A stretch of DNA of 64,000 bases from Opitutaceae bacterium. GTDB lineage: Bacteria; Verrucomicrobiota; Verrucomicrobiia; Opitutales; Opitutaceae. The notes below the pieces were generated by a model that worked only from the letters and a program-made list of their open reading frames with translations, made no database searches and was not told the DNA's origin. The translations under genes were made by a program, and so were the position numbers. The stretch's first letter is position 1. Every line of letters starts with the position of its first letter. Of the stretch, positions 57,928 through 64,000 are shown one piece after another. The stretch covers positions 143,035 to 207,034 of the forward strand of contig JABTUS010000011.1 of the NCBI GenBank assembly GCA_015075305.1, given 5' to 3'.

Positions 57928-58716
57928 ATGAAGCTCGGTCTCTGCACCACACCGGATATTGTCGCGAAGTTTGGCGCACCGCCGTGCGATTTTATCGAGG
58001 GGCACATCCAGAATCTGCTTGTGCCTGAACAACTGCAGGAGGCCTTCGTCCCCCATGCGGCGGAGACCCGCGCCTGCGCCTTGCCCACGCCGGCGGCCAA
58101 CTGCCTGTTCCCGCCCGACCTGAGGGTGACGGGTCCGTCGGTTGATCCGGTGCGCATGAAGCGATACGTGGAATCCGCCTTTTCCCGAGCGGCCACGATT
58201 GGACTCACCACGCTTGTTTTTGGATCCGGCGCCGCGCGCAAGGTGCCGGAGGGCTGGTCACTGGTGAAAGGTTTTGAGCAGTACGTGGAGGCGCTCAACC
58301 TCCTGGCGCCCATTGCCCGCGTGCATGGAATCACTCTCGTGGTGGAGGCGCTCCAGCGCGGGGAATGCAACATTGTCAATACGCTGGACGAGGGAGCGGA
58401 GGCCGTGAAACGCAGCAACCACCCGAACGTGCGCCTGCTCGTGGATGTCTTCCACATGCTCCGGAACGGCGAGAGTCCCGATGCCATCACCCGGCACGCA
58501 GCCCTCGTCACGCATGCGCATATTGCGGAGAACAAGGATCGCGCGGAGCCCGGATGCCACAATGAGGATTTCCGCCCGTTCCTGCGCGCGCTGCGATCCG
58601 CGTCCGGATGTCAGCGCCTGACGATCGAGTGTGTGTGGTCGCGCGGCGACATCGTTGGTCAGGCTCCCGGTGCTATCGCAGCGCTGCGCCGCCAGCTGGC
58701 TGATTCCGGGTATTGA
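57928..58716 (+). CDS. Sugar phosphate isomerase/epimerase (AP endonuclease 2-like TIM barrel)
   Basis: 262 residues from the ATG at 57928; the upstream Met at 57874 would overlap uxaC. The barrel shows a metal-site glutamate and histidines: VVEALQRGECNIVNT, LVDVFHMLRNGE, THAHIAENKDR and LTIECVW. Family members include xylose isomerase-like and hydroxypyruvate isomerase-like proteins, so specificity cannot be stated. It begins 28 nt after uxaC and is probably co-transcribed. The next gene, mnmE, follows on the same strand. Confidence 0.85.
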   Translation: MKLGLCTTPDIVAKFGAPPCDFIEGHIQNLLVPEQLQEAFVPHAAETRACALPTPAANCLFPPDLRVTGPSVDPVRMKRYVESAFSRAATIGLTTLVFGSGAARKVPEGWSLVKGFEQYVEALNLLAPIARVHGITLVVEALQRGECNIVNTLDEGAEAVKRSNHPNVRLLVDVFHMLRNGESPDAITRHAALVTHAHIAENKDRAEPGCHNEDFRPFLRALRSASGCQRLTIECVWSRGDIVGQAPGAIAALRRQLADSGY

Positions 58717-58854
58717 GTGGCGGGGTCCGAAGGGGGAAGCTCGAGCCCCCCGGATCCCGGGGAGTCTGTCCAGGAACGTTCCGCAGCACGCAGGATGCGA
58801 TTGGCGCATATTTTTGCCTTTGCGCGGGACGGGCGACGCGATTCCCTTCGTGCG

Positions 58855-60276
58855 GTGTGCGCCTCTCCCTCCACCGATACCATCGTCGCCCTTGCGACAC
58901 CCGCGGGGGCCTCGGCGATTGCGGTCCTGCGTGTCAGCGGACCGCTGGTCGCTGATTTCTCGCGCACGCTTTTCAGCGTTGCCCTGAAGCCGCGCCAGAC
59001 CCGGACGGTTCGCTACCGGGATCTCGCGCGTAATGCATTTTTGGATACGGTTGTGGCGGTGTGCTTCGAGGCTCCGGCAAGCTACACCGGCGAGGACGTG
59101 CTTGAGATTTCATGCCATGGTAATCCTTTCATCGCTCGCCGCCTGATCGACGATCTCTGCGCTCGCGGCTGCCGGCTCGCCCAGCCGGGGGAGTTCACGC
59201 AGCGCGCGTTTCTCGGAGGGAAGCTGGATCTCAGCCAGGCGGAGGCCGTGATGGATGTCATTCGTGCGCGCAGCGACCGCGCGCTTGCGGCTGCGCAGCA
59301 GCAGTTGGAGGGATCGCTTGGAAGGCATCTTTCACGGCTCAACGGCGAACTGCTCGACGCACTTGCCCGGGTGGAGGCCTACATTGATTTTCCCGACGAG
59401 GATCTTCCCGCTGAGGACCGTTCGATTGTGCGCGGGGCAGTCGAAAGCGTGTTGGAGGGCACCCGGCGCCTCCTTGCGACCCAGCGCTACGGGGAAATCC
59501 TGCGCACGGGCATTCGCACGGTCATTGTTGGAGCGCCGAACGCGGGAAAGAGTTCGCTCTTGAACCGGATGGTGGGGTACGAGCGCGCGATAGTTTCCCC
59601 CGAACCCGGCACAACGCGCGATTTCATCGAGGAAAACATTCATGCCGGTGCGCATCTGGTCCGCTTGATCGACACCGCGGGCCTGAATCCATCGCCGGGA
59701 GAGATTGAGCGGATGGGCATCGAGAAAACCCACGAACGGATGAAAGCGGCAGACCTCGTGTTGTGGGTGATTGATCTCAGCGCACCGATCCCTCCCCTGC
59801 CCCGCGATGTTGTGGCAGCGATGGCGACTGCGACGATTCTGGTTGTCGGGAACAAGGCGGATCTGGTTTCTCCCGAGCGGGCCGCAAATGCCCTTTCGCC
59901 CGATGCGTTGGAGACAGCCGGTTTTTCTGAGGCGTCCGCCCGGCGCGTGAAAACATTCATTGTTTCGGCTCAATCAGGAGAGGGAGTTCCAGCCTTGATG
60001 GGAGGCATTGAGGGGACGGCGGAGAGCTATCTCGTGCAGACAGGCGATGAGGTGATCGCAGTGAACGCCCGCCACGCGCAGGCATTGGAGCGGGCAGGAA
60101 CAAGTCTGGAAGCCGCGCTTGGACTTCTGCGGCCGGACGCTCAGCCGCCCTCCCCTCCCGAGCTTGTTGCGAGCGATCTCAGGGAGGCGCTTGAAGCGCT
60201 GGGTGAGATCCAGGGAAAGTTCGACAACGAGCGCATGCTCGACCGCCTCTTCGCGACATTCTGCATCGGAAAGTGA
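58855..60276 (+). CDS. mnmE: tRNA modification GTPase MnmE
   Basis: About 473 residues if started at the GTG at 58855, which places the conserved TDTIVALATPAG just after the start as in E. coli. In-frame ATG at 58795 and GTG at 58717 are alternatives. Motifs: GTPase G1 GAPNAGKSS, G3 DTAG in VRLIDTAGLNP, G4 NKAD, N-terminal folate domain (EDVLEISCHGN, QPGEFTQRAFLGGKLDLSQAEAV) and the terminal CIGK with the conserved cysteine. With MnmG it forms the complex that adds the cmnm5 group to U34 of several tRNAs. Its partner gene mnmG lies 1.8 kb downstream beyond an IS110 element, so an ancestral neighbour pair seems to be interrupted. Confidence 0.93.
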   Translation: MCASPSTDTIVALATPAGASAIAVLRVSGPLVADFSRTLFSVALKPRQTRTVRYRDLARNAFLDTVVAVCFEAPASYTGEDVLEISCHGNPFIARRLIDDLCARGCRLAQPGEFTQRAFLGGKLDLSQAEAVMDVIRARSDRALAAAQQQLEGSLGRHLSRLNGELLDALARVEAYIDFPDEDLPAEDRSIVRGAVESVLEGTRRLLATQRYGEILRTGIRTVIVGAPNAGKSSLLNRMVGYERAIVSPEPGTTRDFIEENIHAGAHLVRLIDTAGLNPSPGEIERMGIEKTHERMKAADLVLWVIDLSAPIPPLPRDVVAAMATATILVVGNKADLVSPERAANALSPDALETAGFSEASARRVKTFIVSAQSGEGVPALMGGIEGTAESYLVQTGDEVIAVNARHAQALERAGTSLEAALGLLRPDAQPPSPPELVASDLREALEALGEIQGKFDNERMLDRLFATFCIGK

Positions 60277-60426
60277 TCATCGGCCGGGGGACCGCGTGGC
60301 TCGAGCTTCCAGCCCGCAGTCAGCTGCTGACCTCAGGCCAAAGACAGAGGGAAGAAGGCGAAAGTCGGAAGATTCAACGCGAAGACGCGAAGACGCGGAG
60401 GAAGCGCGACGGGGAGATTTTTTCAA

Positions 60427-60483
60427 CTGGAGGGGCACGCTCCGTCGTGCCCAGGGATCGCGCGTCGTGAAGCGCCGCCGGAA
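60427..60483 (+). repeat. REP-like palindromic repeat, copy G
   Basis: Perfect 7-bp stem GGGCACG (60433-60439) with CGTGCCC (60446-60452) and loop CTCCGT. An upstream GACGCG tract lies at 60373-60400, and a TCACGCGGA tail continues to about 60496, where the IS110 element seems to begin. Confidence 0.88.
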
Positions 60484-60508
60484 AGTCTCACGCGGAGCAG
60501 CGGTGTTT

Positions 60509-61444
60509 TCAGGCAAGAACAAAATCAGGGTCTTGAAGGAGATGATTCATCAGGCAGGCCATCTTCCGCATGACGGCGACGAGACAGACCTTGGCTGGTT
60601 TGCCGTTGGCGCGAAGTCGCTGGTAGAAGGCGGCGAGAATTGGATTGGAGCGGGATGCCGAGACGGCGGCCATGTACAGGACATGTCGGACGGGTGCGCG
60701 CCCGCCGCGTACGTGACGGGGTGCGCAGGTGTGGCCGGAATCGGCCGCGTGGGGTGCGACACCCAGCAAGGCCGAGAGCTGCGCGGATTCGATCTGGCCC
60801 AATTCAGGGACGTAGGCCAGAACCGTGGCAGCGAGCACAGGTCCGATGCCCTTGACCTGCTGGAGCCGTTGAGACTTGTGCTTGAGATCGGGATCCTGAT
60901 CGATGAGTTGGTCGATGAGTTTTTCGACCTTGGCAATCTGCTGAGCGAGAAACTTCTGTTGGGTCGTCAGCAGGTGTCGCAGGGTCGGTCCAGCCAAGGA
61001 GAGGCGGGCATTCACCTCCACGAGTTGGGTGGTCAATTGCCGGCGATGTTCAAGCATCTCGCGCAAGGTAGCCGAAGCCGGATCGGCCGGCACAGCCAGG
61101 CGCGGATTCATTTTCTCCCCGAAGCGACGCAGCATGCGGGCATCGATACGATCGGTCTTAGCCAGCAAGCCCTCCGCATAGGCAAACGCGCGACATCGTC
61201 CTGGTTGCACGACACACACCTCAATGCCCGCTTGCAGCAGTTCTGCGACGATTAGCTTTTCGTAGCCGCCGCTGGCTTCGCACACAACGCGGGGATTTGG
61301 TACGGAGCGGATTCTTTGGATGAGTTCAGAGCGACCTGCGGGGGTGTTGGCACAGCGGCCTTCAGCAGTTTCGCTCAAGCAGTAATCGAGTTGGTCCTTG
61401 GAAATATCCAGTCCAACGTAGTTGGGTGACACATTTGCGGGCAT
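60509..61444 (-). CDS. IS110-family transposase (DEDD/Ser recombinase)
   Basis: 311 residues from the ATG at 61444. The RuvC-like DEDD catalytic set is D13 in GLDISKD, E56 in CEASGGYE, and D98 and D101 in KTDRIDA. The C-terminal Tnp domain has VKGIGPVLAATVLAYVPELG and LLGVAPHAADSGHT with candidate catalytic serine S236. The gene is complete with no frameshift, so the element may be active. Codon use and GC are similar to the neighbours. Confidence 0.92.
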   Translation of the reverse strand: MPANVSPNYVGLDISKDQLDYCLSETAEGRCANTPAGRSELIQRIRSVPNPRVVCEASGGYEKLIVAELLQAGIEVCVVQPGRCRAFAYAEGLLAKTDRIDARMLRRFGEKMNPRLAVPADPASATLREMLEHRRQLTTQLVEVNARLSLAGPTLRHLLTTQQKFLAQQIAKVEKLIDQLIDQDPDLKHKSQRLQQVKGIGPVLAATVLAYVPELGQIESAQLSALLGVAPHAADSGHTCAPRHVRGGRAPVRHVLYMAAVSASRSNPILAAFYQRLRANGKPAKVCLVAVMRKMACLMNHLLQDPDFVLA

Positions 61445-61640
61445 GGTATGCTCCTTCTTGCGATGCGAGCTCAAGGCTCTTCCAGCGGTTCGAGTTAAAC
61501 CAGGCACAGGACAGGGATCATTGCTCCGCGGCGAGGTCGAGCCTCTTGGCGCGAATCGATCTTCCTGCCCTGCCGCGTGTCCGGCGGCCGGCCGAACACG
61601 CGCCCTGGCGACCTTGGAAGAGGTTCGCTCATCCAAGGCC
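61445..61640 (-). ncRNA. Candidate bridge-RNA region of the IS110 element
   Basis: Non-coding sequence just upstream of the transposase gene, the place where IS110-group elements encode their bridge RNA. Two hairpins are visible: CGCGTGT/ACACGCG (61574-61580 with 61596-61602, with internal GC-rich pairing) and CCTTGGA/TCCAAGG (61612-61618 with 61632-61638). Target- and donor-binding loops were not assigned. Confidence 0.5.
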
Positions 61641-61649
61641 AAATCTACT

Positions 61650-61711
61650 GTGACAAAGGCCGCCGCCTCCGACGAGCCAAATGGCCCATTCTCGGCGGCG
61701 GCCTTTGTCAC
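61650..61711. repeat. Perfect 18-bp inverted repeat
   Basis: GTGACAAAGGCCGCCGCC (61650-61667) is repeated exactly in reverse complement at 61694-61711, separated by 26 nt. It could form a very stable hairpin, on either strand. No U-tract follows. It lies between the candidate bridge-RNA region and the proposed right end of the IS110 element; function unknown. Confidence 0.85.
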
Positions 61712-61786
61712 TCCCCTCTTGTTCACGAAATTGGACATACAAGACGCGGAGGACGCGGAGAAGAGAAGAGAATGGGTTCCACTCCG

Positions 61787-61843
61787 CTGGAGGGGCACGC
61801 TCCGTCGTGACCGGGGGACGCCCACCGCCAAACAGCGCCGGGC
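61787..61843 (+). repeat. REP-like palindromic repeat, copy H
   Basis: CTGGAGGGGCACGCTCCGTC then GTGACCGGGGGACGCCCACC, tail AACAGCGCCGGGCAATGCACCC. Same orientation as copy G; a GACGCGGAGGACGCGGAG tract precedes it. The following 270 nt up to the mnmG start (61844-62113) show no gene; the mnmG promoter should lie there, but no convincing -35/-10 pair was seen. Confidence 0.85.
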
Positions 61844-62113
61844 AATGCACCCCTGGCGTGCAATCCTGAATTGCGGATGTGAAATCTGAGATCGGCTGGC
61901 CGAGGCGCCGCTCACACATGGCCACTATCCGGATCGTATCCGGGCATTCCGTAGGCAAGTGCAGGAGGAGATCCACGGATTGCACGGACTTCACAGAGTG
62001 AAGGCACAGAAACTTGATGATTTCGCGAGAGCTCAGATGGCCGTGCCCGCTTGGCAATTGCATTGCCCCCTACCCTGAATCCGTCAGGTTTTTCGCTTGT
62101 CAATATTGCACGG

Positions 62114-64000
62114 ATGCGCTCAGAAAGGGGTATAAAATACGACAGTACAACGAGTTACGATGTCATTGTCTGCGGTGCCGGACACGCGGGCTGCGAAGCG
62201 GCATTGGCCGCCGCCCGCATGGGTGCCCCTACCCTGCTTCTCACCGGCAACCTGGACACCATTGCGCAGATGAGCTGTAATCCGGCCATCGGCGGACAGG
62301 CTAAGGGCCAGATTGTTCGCGAGATAGATGCCTTGGGCGGAGAGATGGCCATCAATACGGATTGCACCGCCATCCAATTCAGGCTTCTGAATGAGTCCAA
62401 GGGACTTGCGGTGCAATCACCCCGTGCCCAATGCGACAAGAAGGCTTATCAGTTTCGCCTGAAACACACCTTGGAGCTGCAGCCGAACCTGCGCATATTT
62501 CAAGCGACGGTGACTGGGTTGATCTATGAAGGCTCACGCGTCGTCGGAGTTCGAACAAACCTGGATCTCGAATTTAGGTCCAAAATGGTGATTGTGACAA
62601 CGGGTACATTCCTTCGAGGATTGATGCATATCGGCCAGAACAAGAATGAAGGTGGCCGCCTTGGCGATTTTAGCTCGAAAACGCTTTCGGCGAGTTTTCT
62701 TGAGGCGGGTATTGAATTGCGCAGATTGAAGACCGGGACGCCACCGAGGTTGCTGGGACGCAGCCTTGATTTTTCGAAGATGGCTGAGCAGAAAGGTGAC
62801 TCGGATGTAACGCTCTTCGCATTTCACGACACGCGAGACGCTGAACCAATGTTCCACGTGGAACAATCCGGAGAAGCGCGCTTGGGCTGGGCTCCGGGCT
62901 CGAATCAGGTGTCCTGCTGGATGACGCACACGACTGAAAGAACCGCTGAATTGGTCCGGGGTAATCTCCATCGGTCGGCCATGTATTCCGGAGAAATCGA
63001 AGGCATTGGCCCGCGTTATTGTCCAAGCATTGAAGACAAGTTCGTGCGATTTGCGGATAAGCCTCGCCATCTGCTTTTCCTCGAGCCTGAGGGTCGATCA
63101 ACGAATGAATACTACGTGAATGGCCTGTCGACATCGTTGCCGTTCGAGATTCAGCAAGAGGTGGTTCACAGCGTGCCTGGACTGGAGAACGCAGAGATCC
63201 TGCGGCCAGCCTATGCAGTCGAATACGATTTTGCTCCACCCACGCAGCTATTCCCGTCACTGGAATCAAAGAAGGTCGAAAACCTGTTTTTCGCCGGACA
63301 AATTAATGGGACTTCGGGTTATGAAGAGGCTGCATGCCAGGGGCTTCTGGCCGGGGTTAATGCGGTCAACAAGGTGAGGGGAGCGCCTCCATTGATTGTT
63401 GGCCGGCATGAAGGCTATATCGGAGTTTTGGTTGACGATTTGGTAACGAAGGGCACGGACGAGCCGTATCGTATGTTCACAAGCCGAGCCGAATATCGCT
63501 TGCTCTTTAATCACGGCAGCGCCGAGTTGCGCCTCGCACATCACGCAAGTCAATTCGGCCTGATCTCCGAGAGCCGGCGGAACCGAATTGCAGCCAAAGC
63601 GGAGCAGGTTTCCAAGTGGCGAAAATTCTTTGAGGAAACACGTCCGGAAGGCGGGCAGGGGACATGGGGCGATGCGATCCGTCGTGCTACGACCGGCTCT
63701 GGACCGAGTATTTCATATCCATCTGGTTTTCGTGGACTTACGAAGGAAGTTCAAGAGGAAGTTCTCTATCGGGTCAGCTACGCGGGTTATCTCGCGCGCG
63801 AGGAGCGTCAGATCAGCAAGCTCGCCCAAATTGAAAGGATCAGGATACCCGAATCACTTAACTATATTGAGATAAGAGGATTGCGCCGCGAAAGCGCAAT
63901 CAAGCTGGATGCCATCAAACCGCGCACCCTCGGACAGGCGAGCCGGATAAGTGGCGTCAATCCCTCCGACATCAGTCTCTTGATGATAGCGCTGAAGTCA
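62114..64000 (+). CDS. mnmG: tRNA uridine-5-carboxymethylaminomethyl(34) synthesis enzyme MnmG (cut by window end)
   Basis: 629 codons are open from the ATG at 62114 to the last base, with no stop yet. The FAD-binding motif is VCGAGHAGCEAA (GxGxxG at 21-26), followed by SCNPAIGGQAKGQIVREIDALGGEM, the family signature LKTGTPPRL, and FFAGQINGTSGYEEAACQG. The C-terminal region already shows the typical TLGQASRISGVNPSDISLL, so only a few codons are missing. MnmG uses FAD and a methylene group from folate to help MnmE make the U34 modification. No clear Shine-Dalgarno precedes the start. The mid-part is more AT-rich than neighbours but has no frame break. Confidence 0.94.
   Translation, partial: MRSERGIKYDSTTSYDVIVCGAGHAGCEAALAAARMGAPTLLLTGNLDTIAQMSCNPAIGGQAKGQIVREIDALGGEMAINTDCTAIQFRLLNESKGLAVQSPRAQCDKKAYQFRLKHTLELQPNLRIFQATVTGLIYEGSRVVGVRTNLDLEFRSKMVIVTTGTFLRGLMHIGQNKNEGGRLGDFSSKTLSASFLEAGIELRRLKTGTPPRLLGRSLDFSKMAEQKGDSDVTLFAFHDTRDAEPMFHVEQSGEARLGWAPGSNQVSCWMTHTTERTAELVRGNLHRSAMYSGEIEGIGPRYCPSIEDKFVRFADKPRHLLFLEPEGRSTNEYYVNGLSTSLPFEIQQEVVHSVPGLENAEILRPAYAVEYDFAPPTQLFPSLESKKVENLFFAGQINGTSGYEEAACQGLLAGVNAVNKVRGAPPLIVGRHEGYIGVLVDDLVTKGTDEPYRMFTSRAEYRLLFNHGSAELRLAHHASQFGLISESRRNRIAAKAEQVSKWRKFFEETRPEGGQGTWGDAIRRATTGSGPSISYPSGFRGLTKEVQEEVLYRVSYAGYLAREERQISKLAQIERIRIPESLNYIEIRGLRRESAIKLDAIKPRTLGQASRISGVNPSDISLLMIALKS

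Larger units (their letters stand above)
60497..61742 (-). mobile_element. IS110-family insertion sequence (boundaries approximate)
   Basis: The transposase gene has about 12 nt of non-coding sequence on its 3' side and about 300 nt on its 5' side. The ends are placed where the repeat-type flanks resume: left flank ...CACGCGGA (to 60496), right flank GACGCGGAGGACGCGGAG (from 61743). Joining them restores a continuous GACGCG tract, so the element appears inserted between REP copies G and H. The total of about 1.25 kb fits the family. IS110 elements make no target duplication and lack long terminal inverted repeats, so the ends are estimates. Confidence 0.7.

Noticed and set aside
60119..61255. 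378-codon plus-strand frame
   Set aside because: It overlaps the end of mnmE and is antisense to the IS110 transposase, which has clear catalytic motifs.
62131..62138. TATAAAAT as a -10 box for mnmG
   Set aside because: It lies inside the mnmG coding sequence after the only plausible start codon, with no well-spaced -35.

Overview
The window looks like chromosomal DNA of a GC-rich, Gram-negative member of the Verrucomicrobiota, most likely an Opitutaceae-type bacterium. This rests on the TonB-dependent receptor with the N-terminal EKFEVSAS-type motif common in that family, a heptose-lipopolysaccharide gene, plant-sugar catabolic genes (rhamnulokinase, uronate isomerase), weak Shine-Dalgarno use, and a giant surface protein with a LEPR-XLL-like N-terminus. 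The placement is inferred from family content; no marker gene was compared.

Layout. 1-57 is the tail of a sulfhydrylase-like gene. 181-488 is a tRNA-Ile(CAU) split after its anticodon by a 232-nt group I intron closely resembling the Azoarcus tRNA-Ile intron. 554-4013 (minus) is an aminotransferase / two amidohydrolases / TetR set. 4153-8153 (minus) is a TonB receptor plus TlpA-like protein. 8301-10184 (minus) is RlmN and a PHP-family histidinol-phosphatase. 10288-13639 (minus) is DeoC, a full aldehyde dehydrogenase and a shortened one. 13865-15189 holds a small membrane protein, PurN and a heptose adenylyltransferase.

15240-23407 (minus) is an unusual envelope export operon: TolC, a PqqD-like/M50 protease/HlyD fusion, a LuxR regulator, a GAF-HlyD fusion and a short HlyD protein, with no ABC or RND pump. 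Beyond it lie a Wzt-like ABC ATPase without a permease (24187-25518) and a 3415-residue repetitive surface protein (26020-36267) that ends at a strong terminator. It is plausible, but unproven, that the export operon serves such giant proteins.

36330-37360 is a REPtron: a REP-associated tyrosine transposase between inverted palindromic repeats. Further copies of the repeat lie at 25.6, 50.5, 60.4 and 61.8 kb. 37498-50500 encodes a CsgG/FlgT-type lipoprotein followed 22 nt later by a 3968-residue secreted protein: proline-rich, coiled-coil, with a 49-residue tandem repeat and a C-terminal protein-kinase-like domain that keeps its catalytic residues. This pair is the best candidate for an undescribed system.

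50651-58716 (plus) holds a cytochrome P450, rhamnulokinase, a DEAD-box helicase, an oxidoreductase, uronate isomerase and a sugar isomerase. 58855-64000 holds mnmE and mnmG, which make the same tRNA wobble modification, separated by an IS110-family element that sits inside a REP array and has a candidate bridge-RNA region upstream of its transposase.
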